A stretch of 64,000 nt of DNA from Phytomonospora sp040655735. GTDB taxonomy: Bacteria; Actinomycetota; Actinomycetes; Mycobacteriales; Micromonosporaceae. Under the pieces are notes generated by a model that was not told the origin of the DNA, made no database searches, and was given only the letters and a program-made list of their open reading frames with translations. A program made the translations under genes and the position numbers. The stretch spans positions 186,001 to 250,000 of the forward strand of contig NZ_JBFAKK010000004.1 of the NCBI RefSeq assembly GCF_040655735.1, read 5' to 3'. The stretch's first letter is position 1; every line of letters starts with the position of its first letter. Below are positions 32,795 to 41,359 of this stretch, one piece after another.

Positions 32795-33622
32795 TTATGT
32801 TGCGCTCGGACGCTTCTGGAGCGCGGTGAAGGCGAGGAGCGGCGCGGCCGTCCGGTCGGGGTCCTCCAGCATCGGCGAGTGCCCGAGACCGGGCAGCATC
32901 TCCACTCGCGCGCCCGCGCCGAGGTAATCGGCGGCCGACGAGGACCGCCAGCGCCGGTCGTCCTCGCCGAAGATGACCAGCAGCGGCTTGCCTACGGCCT
33001 TGAGCCGGTCCGGCAGCCCTTGCCGCGCCAGGTATCCGCGCGCGCCGCGCATGGACATCGCGAAGGAGTGGTAGGTCATCCTCCGCACGTCGTCGACGAG
33101 CACCTGCGGGGCCTCGTAACCCGGGCGGCTGAACGCCGAGACCATGGCGAGACGTACGTGGTCGTCGGTCATGTGCGGCCACTGCTCGGGCGCGATCGGG
33201 ACCGGCGGAGCGGTCAGCGCCTCCAGGTGCGGCCCGCTGTTGATGAGGACGAGCGCGGCCACGAGGTCGGGCCGCGACTCGGCGAGCGCGGTGGCGCAGG
33301 CGCCGCCGGAGGAGTGACCGACCACGATCGCGTGCGCGACGCCGAGCAGGCGCATGGCCTCGCCGACCCGGCGCGCCTGGTCGGCGAGCTCGTAGCTTCG
33401 GTTCTCGGGCTTGGCCGAGCGGCCGTGGCCGAGCAGGTCGATGCGGATGACGCGATGGGATTTCGCCAGGATCTCCGTGAGCGGTCCCCAGGAGTTGGTC
33501 GAGGAGGCGGATCCGTGGATGAGCAGGAGCGTGGGGGCGTCGGAGGGCCCGTCGAGGCACACGTGGACGTCGCCGTCATCGAGCGGCAGGGTCACGTGCT
33601 CGGTGGTCTCGGGAAAGGTCAT
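32795..33622 (-). CDS. Alpha/beta hydrolase
   Basis: A 275-residue cytoplasmic alpha/beta-fold hydrolase. Oxyanion strand LLLIHGSASSTNSWG, nucleophile elbow VVGHSSGG (Ser104), acid strand PLLVIFGEDDRRW and terminal catalytic His in GLGHSPMLEDPDR are all present, giving a full Ser-Asp-His triad. Likely an esterase, peroxidase-like or hydrolase of small esters; the exact substrate is unknown. Monocistronic, upstream of the GH16 gene on the same strand but with its own spacing of 138 bp containing the inverted repeat. Confidence 0.88.
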   Translation of the reverse strand: MTFPETTEHVTLPLDDGDVHVCLDGPSDAPTLLLIHGSASSTNSWGPLTEILAKSHRVIRIDLLGHGRSAKPENRSYELADQARRVGEAMRLLGVAHAIVVGHSSGGACATALAESRPDLVAALVLINSGPHLEALTAPPVPIAPEQWPHMTDDHVRLAMVSAFSRPGYEAPQVLVDDVRRMTYHSFAMSMRGARGYLARQGLPDRLKAVGKPLLVIFGEDDRRWRSSSAADYLGAGARVEMLPGLGHSPMLEDPDRTAAPLLAFTALQKRPSAT

Positions 33623-33693
33623 GTGTCCACTCTCGCCGCCGGAGGGGCCGTGGTGCGCCCAGAGTCGGCGACGAGTGGGGACAGCTCGCGCGT

Positions 33694-34065
33694 TCAGGAA
33701 CCGCGGCGCTCCACGAACACCGTCTCTGGTGCTCTGCCGTGCCGCTCCCGGTAGGCCGACACGATCTCATCCGTGACGTCCTCGCCGGCGTTGAGGCGGA
33801 CGAGCAAGGGAACCAGCCAGTGCAGCTCCGCCGCGTCGAACTCCTCCGCGAAGTTCGGGTTCAAGCCGGTCTGCGTTTCGTCGAGGACGGTGTAGAGGTG
33901 GACCATCCCGCCCGCGTTGGCGGCATGCGGGCCGATCGAGAACCCGACGATGGAGTTCGCGCCGTCCGGATGCACCCGCACTTCGACGGGGTGCGGCCAG
34001 GACCCCGACGCGGTGCGTGCGACCACGAGGAAACGGCGGCGGGGCGCGGGTTTCTTCTTGGCCAT
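33694..34065 (-). CDS. Hypothetical small protein
   Basis: A 123-residue basic-to-acidic soluble protein without recognised domain: N-terminal MAKKKPAPRRRFLVVARTAS, then VHPDGANSIVGFSIGPHAA and an acidic C-terminal half (EEFDAAELHWLVPLLVRLNA). Start ATG 34065. It stands between the hydrolase and an esterase-like gene on the same strand, 78 bp and 71 bp from its neighbours, with no functional clue. Confidence 0.6.
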   Translation of the reverse strand: MAKKKPAPRRRFLVVARTASGSWPHPVEVRVHPDGANSIVGFSIGPHAANAGGMVHLYTVLDETQTGLNPNFAEEFDAAELHWLVPLLVRLNAGEDVTDEIVSAYRERHGRAPETVFVERRGS

Positions 34066-34143
34066 GCGGTCATTGAACCAACGGCGGAACCGCTTCGGCG
34101 TGCGGCCCTGCGCCGACGCCTTCGCGCGGTGGGCCCGGTCCGC

Positions 34144-35277
34144 TCAGCGCAGCGTGTCGTAGACCGCGCCGATCAGCGCTTCGGCGCGCGGATCGCCGCC
34201 CGGCGCACCGAGCATGATCCTGGTCGTGGCGTAGGCGAACGCGACGCGGTGCTCCGGGTCGGCGAACGCGGTCGTGCCCCCGGCGCCCTCGTGGCCGAAG
34301 GTCGCCGAGCCGGTCGGGGAGTCCTCGGGTGAGGGCACCATGAAACCGCGCCCGAACCGCTGCTCGACCGGCATCGCGTCGGTGGACAGGACACGGTCGG
34401 GTCCGCTGGTGTCCGGCCGCAGAATGTCGGCGACCGTGCCGGGCTCGAACTCGTCCAGCAGCCAGGCGTACATGCGCGAAAGCCCTCTCGCGCTGCCGAC
34501 ACCGCCCGCCGCGCCCAGCTCCGCCGCCCGGTAGCGCCGGTCGGCGGCGGCTTCGACGATGTCGTCGGGCAGCGCGCCGTTCAGGGTCGTCGCCGGCATC
34601 AGGAGCGGCCCGATGTACTGGGACATGTCGAACTGCTCGGGATCGAAGCCCGGCGGGGGTTCCGCCTCCAGCGCGGACAGGGGCGCCAGGCGGGGCTCCT
34701 CGCCGGCCGGGAAGCCGATCCAGAAGTCGGCCTCGGCGGGCCCGGCGACCTCCTCGGCGAAGAACCGGCCGAGACCGCGCCCGTCGACCCGGCGGACCAG
34801 CTCGCCGACCAGCCAGCCGAACGTCTGCGCGTGATAGCCGTACGCCGAGCCGGGCACCCACACCGGCTCCCGCTCCGCCAGCGCCGCGACGATCCGGTCC
34901 CAGTCGCCGAGGTCGTCCATGGTCAGACCGGGTTCGGGCGCGAGCACACCGGCCTTGTGCGACAGCACCCAGCGAACGAGGGTCTCCTCCTTGCCGTCGG
35001 CGCCGTATTCCGGCCAGTACCGCGTGACCGGGGCGTCCAGGTCGAGCAGGCCGCGCTGGACGAGAAGGTTCGCGCACGCGGCGGTGGCGCCCTTCGTCGC
35101 CGAGAAGACGACCTCGACGGCGTCGTCGGGCAGCCCGGCGCGCAGGTCGGCGACCAGCCGGCCGTCGAGGTGGACGCAGCACTGGCCGACGTCGCCGTGC
35201 TCGGAGACGTTGCTCGCGAACGCGTCGGCGACGCGCTCGAAACCGTCCGCGACGAAGCCCTCGACCCGCCCTGCCAT
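34144..35277 (-). CDS. Serine hydrolase, beta-lactamase/esterase-B family
   Basis: A 377-residue class C-type serine hydrolase without a signal peptide. The SxxK motif is SATK (Ser59, Lys62) in VEVVFSATKG; the Tyr-containing second motif is in YGYHAQTFGWLVGE, and the third motif region is TFGHEGAGG. QCCVHLDGRLVADLRAG and VLSHKAGVL further support the family (EstB/beta-lactamase). Probably an intracellular esterase. ATG 35277 is preceded by an in-frame GTG at 35280 that is less likely. The gene begins just past the terminator of the GH63 operon. Confidence 0.85.
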   Translation of the reverse strand: MAGRVEGFVADGFERVADAFASNVSEHGDVGQCCVHLDGRLVADLRAGLPDDAVEVVFSATKGATAACANLLVQRGLLDLDAPVTRYWPEYGADGKEETLVRWVLSHKAGVLAPEPGLTMDDLGDWDRIVAALAEREPVWVPGSAYGYHAQTFGWLVGELVRRVDGRGLGRFFAEEVAGPAEADFWIGFPAGEEPRLAPLSALEAEPPPGFDPEQFDMSQYIGPLLMPATTLNGALPDDIVEAAADRRYRAAELGAAGGVGSARGLSRMYAWLLDEFEPGTVADILRPDTSGPDRVLSTDAMPVEQRFGRGFMVPSPEDSPTGSATFGHEGAGGTTAFADPEHRVAFAYATTRIMLGAPGGDPRAEALIGAVYDTLR

Positions 35278-35432
35278 CACAAACCCCTGACGTCGAAGCC
35301 ACCGGGAAGCACGTAACGAAGGTTAGTGCTTCACGGCCTCGGCCGACGCGCTTCGGACCGGCGACGGCCGGGATGTCGTCGTCTCTGGTGGCGAAACGCG
35401 TCGGCGGTCGGAGGTCGTCCAAGACCTCCCCC

Positions 35433-35469
35433 GGTGCCGCCGGGCCGCGTCCCCCGGCCCGGCGGCACC
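35433..35469 (-). terminator. Hairpin after GH63/GH42 operon
   Basis: GGTGCCGCCGGGCC (35433-35446) and GGCCCGGCGGCACC (35456-35469) pair perfectly over 14 bp, loop of 9 nt, starting 8 bp after the GH63 stop on the minus strand. A second hairpin GAGGTC/GACCTC (35411-35428) lies further on. Strong terminator of the whole ABC-transporter operon. Confidence 0.85.
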
Positions 35470-35476
35470 CGCGTGG

Positions 35477-37624
35477 TCACTCGCCGCGCGCGAGGAGCAG
35501 CACCATCGACGCCGACCAACTGAAGTTCGGCGCGTTGAGACGCGCCCCCGTCAGCGGGTTGTAGTTCTCGTGGATCGGCCGGTCGGTGAGCATTCCGTCT
35601 GCGTTGGCGAGCAGGCGGGCGGCCAGCGCGTCGGCGTCGGCGCCGTACCCGTACCGCTTGAGCCCCGCGATGGCGAAGTACGCCTGGTCCAGCCACACCG
35701 GACCCCGCCAGTAGGCGACCGGGTCGAAGTCCGGGTTGTCCTTCGACACCGTCGGCATCGGCACCGTCGTCGCGAACCTCTCCGGATCGACCAAGGCCTC
35801 CCGAACGGCACTCGCCTGCACGCCGGTCGCCACGCCCGTCCACAGTGGAATCGCGCCCTCGATGCCCTTGCCCCGCTCCACGAGCGGACGCTTGGTGGCG
35901 ATGTCGCGGTCGTAGAAGAACCCCGTCGCGGGGTCGTGCATGTGCTCGCGGACGTGGGCGGCGATCGCCTCGGCCGCCGACTCGTACCCGCGGGCCGCGC
36001 GCTCGTGCCCCAGCGTTCGCGCGATCCGCGCCAGGAAGTGCTTCTCGGCGAACAGGTAGGAGTTCAGGTCCACCGACTCCTGGCTGATCGAGTACCCGAG
36101 CAGTTCACCGTCGGCACCGGAGTTGCGCAGCACGGTCACGCCCGCCTCGACGTCGAACCGGGGAGCGTTGTCCATCCCGCTCTCCCACGCGGCGGCCTCG
36201 ATGACCGCCTCGTCGGTGTCGTTGGCCGGATCCACCGTCGCGCCGTACTCGGCGATCCCGTCGCCGTCGTGGTCACGGGCGACGTACCACCAGTCGTGGT
36301 AGGCGGCCAGCTTCGGGTACAGCCGCTTCAGGAACTCCCGGTCGCGGCCCTGCCGGTATACCTCCCACACCGCCCACGCCGCCAGTGGCGGCTTGGTGTT
36401 GCGCTCGTTCCAGTTGCCGCCTCCGTCGGAGAGGTCGTTGTAGAACACCGCGTCGGGGATCATCCCGTCGGCGCGCTGGTGGTCGAACAGCGCCTGGATC
36501 ACCGACGCGGCCAGTTTCGGGTCGAAGCGGGCCGTGGCCACCGCCTGCTTCCACGAATCCCACGACCACAGGCCCCCGGCGAACCAGATGTAGGAGATCG
36601 ACGGTGTGATCCCGTCGGTCCGCAGGCGCCCGGCGGGGCTGCGCCAGTTGGTGACCAGCGTCGAGACGGCCTTGACCGCCGTGCGGCGCCGGTCGGCCGG
36701 CACGCCGGTCAGCGCCCGGCGCAGGTAACCGCGCCAGCGCTCGTCGCCGCGGCCGGTGAAGCGCTCGGGGCGGTCGAGCACCTCCGCGCTGACACGCCCG
36801 GCCCGCCGGCGGTCGGCGTCGACGAAGGTGAAGGCCTCCGTCCACACGACCTCCCGCTCACGCCCCGGTTGCAGCCTCAGCGGCTTCGACGCGGTGGTCG
36901 TGTAGGCATCACCGTCCACAGTGGTCTCGACGTCCTCCCCGTGCCGGACCTCGAAGCGCATCCTCTCGGTGGAGAAGAAGCTCCACATCGAGCGGACCAC
37001 GCCGAAGCCGACGGCGACACCGGAGCCGGTCGCCTCCAGCCTCGGCGCGTCGCGCACCGGCTCCTCGGCGTGCCGCAGCAGGGAACCGGTCCACGACACG
37101 GCCAGCCGGCGGGCCTTCCGTCCGTGGTTGCGCACGTTCGCGCGCACGAACGCGACACGGTCGGAGGCGTAGCGCAGTTCGAGTTCGACCCCGACACCGT
37201 CGACCTTGTACGACTGCGTCAGCACACCCGGGTAGGAACGCAGCACCGGCGCCGGATCCGCCGCCAGGTCGATCACGCGCCCGGTGTCGGCGTCGGTGAG
37301 GACCAGCCGGGTGAAGGCCGTCCCGAGCCACCACGGGTACTCCTCGGCGATGTACAGCGGACCGGCGAACCCGCCCCGGTCACGCGCCTCGGCGGGCTGG
37401 GCGTAGGCGTGCCAGGCACCGAGGTCGGCGAAGACCGAGATCGGGTTGTTCGACGGCGGGCGCGCCGCCGACGGCGTACCGCGCAGGTCGAGCACGTCGG
37501 CGAAGTCGCCGGGACGGTGGGCGTGGGCGTTGTCGATGACGGGCTCCGATGCGGTCGCGGCGGTGCTCACCATCGTGCCAAGGGGAGCGGCGACGAACAG
37601 GGGAAGCAGGTGGCGTCGTCTCAT
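35477..37624 (-). CDS. Exported GH63-type glucosidase (YgjK/MOGS-like)
   Basis: A 715-residue protein with an N-terminal signal-like segment (RRRHLLPLFVAAPLGTMVST). Residues ~30-330 form a beta-sandwich; the C-terminal (alpha/alpha)6 barrel carries GITPSISYIWFAGGLWSWDS, FDHQRADGMIPDAVFYND, GYSISQESVDLNSYLFAE and YWRGPVWLDQAYFAIAGL, characteristic of GH63 alpha-glucosidase-like enzymes such as E. coli YgjK. The barrel Asp/Glu pair would hydrolyse alpha-glucosidic linkages. It is the last gene of the ABC-transporter/GH42 operon (ATG overlaps the GH42 stop) and carries a signal although its partner GH42 does not, so substrate may be trimmed outside, then imported. Confidence 0.82.
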   Translation of the reverse strand: MRRRHLLPLFVAAPLGTMVSTAATASEPVIDNAHAHRPGDFADVLDLRGTPSAARPPSNNPISVFADLGAWHAYAQPAEARDRGGFAGPLYIAEEYPWWLGTAFTRLVLTDADTGRVIDLAADPAPVLRSYPGVLTQSYKVDGVGVELELRYASDRVAFVRANVRNHGRKARRLAVSWTGSLLRHAEEPVRDAPRLEATGSGVAVGFGVVRSMWSFFSTERMRFEVRHGEDVETTVDGDAYTTTASKPLRLQPGREREVVWTEAFTFVDADRRRAGRVSAEVLDRPERFTGRGDERWRGYLRRALTGVPADRRRTAVKAVSTLVTNWRSPAGRLRTDGITPSISYIWFAGGLWSWDSWKQAVATARFDPKLAASVIQALFDHQRADGMIPDAVFYNDLSDGGGNWNERNTKPPLAAWAVWEVYRQGRDREFLKRLYPKLAAYHDWWYVARDHDGDGIAEYGATVDPANDTDEAVIEAAAWESGMDNAPRFDVEAGVTVLRNSGADGELLGYSISQESVDLNSYLFAEKHFLARIARTLGHERAARGYESAAEAIAAHVREHMHDPATGFFYDRDIATKRPLVERGKGIEGAIPLWTGVATGVQASAVREALVDPERFATTVPMPTVSKDNPDFDPVAYWRGPVWLDQAYFAIAGLKRYGYGADADALAARLLANADGMLTDRPIHENYNPLTGARLNAPNFSWSASMVLLLARGE

Positions 37625-39645
37625 CTCGGGATCTCCAAGGGACTGGAAGGGGCGGTGGGGGCGAGGCAGCGAACACCGCCGGGACCGAGCACGACCCGCT
37701 CGGCGAACGCTTCGCCGCTGAGCAGGTCGACGGTCGGTCCGCCGGGCACGGCGAGTTCCGCGGGGCGGTCGGTGTGGTTGAGGACGAAGAGGAACCCGCC
37801 CCGGCGGCACAGTTCGACGCCGGGCGGCGCCGCTCCGACAGGCGTGACCCCGGCCTCGCGCAGCGCGCGGCCGAGCACGGCGGCGAGCGCATCGGGGTCG
37901 GGGAGGGTGGAGAGGTACCAGGCGGTACCGGCGCCGAAGCGGTTGCGGGTGATCGCGGGCCGTCCGGCCAGTTCGGTGGTGGTGTAGGAGGCGATCGTCT
38001 CGGCGGCGTCCGGCAGCAGCCAGTCGCGCCAGATCGTGCCGCCGTGTCCGCCTCCGTCGAGGTCGAGGCCGACGCGCTCGCCTTGGGGCAGTGGCCAGAA
38101 CTCGTCGACGGTGAGGCCGAGCAGGTCGCGGAACGCGCCCGGGTAGGCGCCGTCGTGCAGGTGGTCGTGTTCGTCGACGAGGCCGCTGAAGAAGCCGGTC
38201 ACGAAAGTACCGCCGCCGTTTACATAGGACGTGATGGACGCGGCGGTGGCGTCCGTCGTCAGGTACAGGTTCGGGGCGAGTACGGCGCGGTAGTCGCGCA
38301 GGTCGGCGTCGCGCGGGACGAAGTCGACGGCGATGTTGGCCGCCCACAGCGTCGCGTACCAGGCGCGGATCAGCTCGCGGAGCCGGACCAGGTTGGAGGG
38401 GTGCTGTTCCTGGTCGAACTCGGCGGCCCACCAGGAGTCCCAGTCGAGCAGGATCGCGACCTGGGCTTCGGTCCGGGAGCCGGCCACCGGTGCGAGGGCC
38501 TTGAGGTCGGCGCCCATGCGCAGGGTCCGTTCCCAGCCGCGCGAGGCGGTCCCGGCGTGCGGGAGCATCGCCGAGTGCCACTTCTCGGCTCCCGCCCGGG
38601 AGGCCCGCCACTGGAAGTGCATGACGCCGTCCGAACCGCGCGCGACGGTCTGGAGGCTCCACAACCGGTACTGCTCGTCGGTCTTGGGGACGTTCACTTC
38701 GCGCCAGCTGACCGCCGAGGGCGCCTGTTCGAGGAGCAGCCAGGGTTTCCCGCGGCCGAGGGAGCGCATCAGGTCGTAGTTCATCGCCGCGGTGACGTGG
38801 GCCTGGGGATCGGCCGGGTCGGGGTAGGCGTCGTCGGAGACGACGTCCTCGCGCCGCGCCCAGGCCCAGTAGTCCAGGTCCTTCATCATGCTCATGAAGT
38901 TCGTGGTCACCGGGACGCCGGGCGACATCCGGTCAAGGACGTCCTTCTCGGCCTGGTAGCAGGCCAGCAGCGCGTCGGAGGAGAAGCGGCGCCAGTCCAG
39001 GGCGTGCGTGGGGTTTCCCGGCCCCGGGGCGGTGCGCGGGGGCTCGATCTGGTCGAAGGAGCCGTAGCGCTGGCTCCAGAAGTCGGTGCCCCAGGCGTGG
39101 TTCAGGGCGTCGAGGTCGCCGTGGCGTTCGGCGAGCCAGCGGCGGAAGTCGGCGGCCGACACCTCGCAGAAGCATTCGGTGACGTGGTCGCCGTACTCGT
39201 TGGAGATGTGCCACATGGCCAGCGCCGGGTGGCCGGCGAAGCGTGCGGCGACCTGTTCGGTCAGCGCGACGGTCGCCGCGCGGAACACCGGGGAACTGGG
39301 GCAGTAGTGCTGGCGGCTGCCGAACTCCAGCCGGACGCCGTCGGCGGTGACCGGCAGCGCCTCCGGGTGGGCGCGGACGAACCAGGCGGGGGGTGAGGCG
39401 GTCGCGGTGGCCAGGTCGACGGCGATGCCGTGCTCCCACAGCAGGTCGACGACCTTGGCGAGGCCGTCGAGCCGGTATACGCCGGGCTCGGGTTCGAGTC
39501 TCGCCCAGGAGAAGACCCCGACGGTGACCATGTTGACGCCGGCCTCGGCCATCAGCCGGGCGTCTTCGGCCCAGACCTCCTCGGGCCACTGCTCGGGGTT
39601 GTAGTCGCCGCCGTAGAGCAGTCCGGGGACGCGTGTGATTCCCAA
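37621..39645 (-). CDS. GH42 beta-galactosidase
   Basis: A cytoplasmic GH42 enzyme of ~674 residues. The N terminus contains PGLLYGGDYNPEQWPEEVWA, the acid/base Glu is in MWHISNEYGDHVTECFC and the nucleophile Glu in PWLLLEQAPSAVSWREVN; the Cys-rich zinc site of GH42 (for example VTECFC) is partly visible. It hydrolyses beta-galactosides taken up by the adjacent transporter. Start: TTG at 39645 has AAAGG at proper spacing; a TTG at 39654 would overlap the permease stop by 4 bp but leaves no room for a ribosome-binding site. The stop overlaps the GH63 start (ATGA). Both glycosidases and the transporter form one operon. Confidence 0.9.
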   Translation of the reverse strand: MGITRVPGLLYGGDYNPEQWPEEVWAEDARLMAEAGVNMVTVGVFSWARLEPEPGVYRLDGLAKVVDLLWEHGIAVDLATATASPPAWFVRAHPEALPVTADGVRLEFGSRQHYCPSSPVFRAATVALTEQVAARFAGHPALAMWHISNEYGDHVTECFCEVSAADFRRWLAERHGDLDALNHAWGTDFWSQRYGSFDQIEPPRTAPGPGNPTHALDWRRFSSDALLACYQAEKDVLDRMSPGVPVTTNFMSMMKDLDYWAWARREDVVSDDAYPDPADPQAHVTAAMNYDLMRSLGRGKPWLLLEQAPSAVSWREVNVPKTDEQYRLWSLQTVARGSDGVMHFQWRASRAGAEKWHSAMLPHAGTASRGWERTLRMGADLKALAPVAGSRTEAQVAILLDWDSWWAAEFDQEQHPSNLVRLRELIRAWYATLWAANIAVDFVPRDADLRDYRAVLAPNLYLTTDATAASITSYVNGGGTFVTGFFSGLVDEHDHLHDGAYPGAFRDLLGLTVDEFWPLPQGERVGLDLDGGGHGGTIWRDWLLPDAAETIASYTTTELAGRPAITRNRFGAGTAWYLSTLPDPDALAAVLGRALREAGVTPVGAAPPGVELCRRGGFLFVLNHTDRPAELAVPGGPTVDLLSGEAFAERVVLGPGGVRCLAPTAPSSPLEIPR

Positions 39646-39650
39646 GTGGG

Positions 39651-40457
39651 TCAACCTTTCACTGAGCCGCCGAGCAGTCCGGAGACGAACTGCCGCTGGA
39701 AGAACAAGAACACCGCCATGATCGGCAGGGTGGCCGCGAAGGAGCCGAGCATGAGCCCGGAGTAGTCGACCTTGGACAGGCCGACCATGGTCGACAGCGC
39801 GACCGGGATCGTGTACCGCTCCTCGGAGTTGAGCATGAGCAGCGGCCACAGGAAGGAGCCCCACTGCGCGATGAAGGTGAAGATCACCACGGCGGCGAGC
39901 TGGGGGCGCGCGGCCGGGAGCACGATCCGGTAGAAGATCCGCGCCTCGCCGCAGCCGTCGATGCGGCCGGCCTCGATCAGCTCGTCGGGGAAGTCGAGGA
40001 AGGCCTGCCGCATCAGGAAGATTCCGAAGGCGTTGGCCAGGAAGGGGATGACGACCGCCTGGTAGGTGTCGATCCACCCGACGGAGGCCATCATCTCGAA
40101 CAGCGGCACCAGCAGGACCTGGAAGGGGATCATCATCGTCCCCAGGATCACCGCGAGGATCGCCCCGCGTCCCCGGAAGCGGTACTTCGCCAGGCCGTAC
40201 CCGCACATCGCCGACAGCAGCGAGCTCAGGACGGTGTAGACGACGGCGACGGCCACGGAGTTGAGGGCCACGCGGCTGAAGCCGACGCTCTCCTCAAGGC
40301 GCGCGAGGTTGTTCAGGAGTTCTCCGCCGGGCAGGAGCGGCGGGGGCGAGGCGAACAGGTCCTCCGTCCGGTGGGTGGCGGCGACGACCATCCAGTACAG
40401 CGGGAAGAGGCTCAGGACGGCGCCGACGGCCATCGGCAGGTGCGCGAGGCGTTTCAC
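39651..40457 (-). CDS. Sugar ABC transporter permease (MalG-like)
   Basis: A 268-residue inner-membrane permease of the CUT1 carbohydrate ABC family. Six membrane segments are visible; the EAA motif region reads ELIEAGRIDGCGEARIFYRI with the conserved EAA-x3-G spacing, coupling to the ATPase. Start GTG at 40457 overlaps the first permease's stop (GTGA). No ATPase gene is in the operon, as is usual in Streptomyces-type systems that share a common MsiK. Imports the oligosaccharide used by the GH42/GH63 enzymes. Confidence 0.92.
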   Translation of the reverse strand: MKRLAHLPMAVGAVLSLFPLYWMVVAATHRTEDLFASPPPLLPGGELLNNLARLEESVGFSRVALNSVAVAVVYTVLSSLLSAMCGYGLAKYRFRGRGAILAVILGTMMIPFQVLLVPLFEMMASVGWIDTYQAVVIPFLANAFGIFLMRQAFLDFPDELIEAGRIDGCGEARIFYRIVLPAARPQLAAVVIFTFIAQWGSFLWPLLMLNSEERYTIPVALSTMVGLSKVDYSGLMLGSFAATLPIMAVFLFFQRQFVSGLLGGSVKG

Positions 40458-41359
40458 CGGCGCCTCCCCAGCAGGCGGAACTGGGCGAGCGACAGCGCGC
40501 CGATGAGCGCGACGACGGCCCACGCGATCGCCGAGGCGTAGCCGAAGTCGAGCTGCTCGAAGCCGATCTTGTAGAGGTAGACGATCGGGGTGAGGGTGGC
40601 GTTGTCGGGGCCGCCGCCGGTCAGCAGGAAGGGCTCGTCGAAGAGCTGGAGCGTGCCGATGGTGGAGGTGATCAGGCAGAACAGGATCACCGGACGCAGC
40701 TGCGGGACGACGACCTTGAGGTAGGTGGTGGCCGGGCCCGCGCCGTCGACGGCCGCCGCCTCGTACTGCTCGCGGGGGATCGCCTGGAGCCCGGCGAGGA
40801 GGATGACCATGTTGTACCCGGTCCACTTCCAGGTGATGGAGGCGATGAGCGCGACCTTCGCCCACAGCGGGTCGTGCAGCCAGTCCACGGGGGCGAGGCC
40901 GATCCAGCCGAGGAGCTGGTTGAGGACGCCGTTGTCGGCGCGCAGCAGGACGCGAAAGACGATGGCGTAGGCGACCAGCGTCGTCACGGCGGGCAGGAAG
41001 TACGCGATCCGGTAGCCGGTGCGCAGCCGCAGCCACGACTGGTTGAGGACTTGCGCGAGCAGCAGCGCCAGCACCAGCATCAGGGGTACCTGGACCAGCA
41101 GGATGACGGCGGTGTTGCCCAGTGCCTTGGGGATCAGCGGGTCGTCGAGGAGGCGGCGGTAGTTGTCGAGACCGGCCCAGACGCTCTCGCCGCGCTCGTC
41201 GGTCTGGAGGCTCTCGACGAGGCTGGCGCCCAGCGGGTAGGCGAAGAAGACCGCGAAGAGCGCGGCGGCCGGGCCGATGAAGACCCAGGGCGCCAGCCTC
41301 GGCGCGCGTCGGGACCCGCGTCCGCCTGCGGGGGCGCGGGGTTCGGCGAGCAGGGTCAC
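40454..41359 (-). CDS. Sugar ABC transporter permease (MalF-like)
   Basis: A 301-residue CUT1-family permease with six membrane helices (LAPWVFIGPAAALFAVFFAY, PLMLVLALLLAQVLN, IAYFLPAVTTLVAYAIVFR and others) and the EAA motif EQYEAAAVDGAGPATTYLKV. The GTG start at 41359 overlaps the binding-protein stop by 4 bp (GTGA), and its own stop overlaps the second permease start. The N-terminal cytoplasmic tail is Arg/Gly/Pro-rich and short. Partners: the lipoprotein binding protein, MalG-like permease, and a shared ATPase elsewhere. Confidence 0.92.
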   Translation of the reverse strand: MTLLAEPRAPAGGRGSRRAPRLAPWVFIGPAAALFAVFFAYPLGASLVESLQTDERGESVWAGLDNYRRLLDDPLIPKALGNTAVILLVQVPLMLVLALLLAQVLNQSWLRLRTGYRIAYFLPAVTTLVAYAIVFRVLLRADNGVLNQLLGWIGLAPVDWLHDPLWAKVALIASITWKWTGYNMVILLAGLQAIPREQYEAAAVDGAGPATTYLKVVVPQLRPVILFCLITSTIGTLQLFDEPFLLTGGGPDNATLTPIVYLYKIGFEQLDFGYASAIAWAVVALIGALSLAQFRLLGRRR

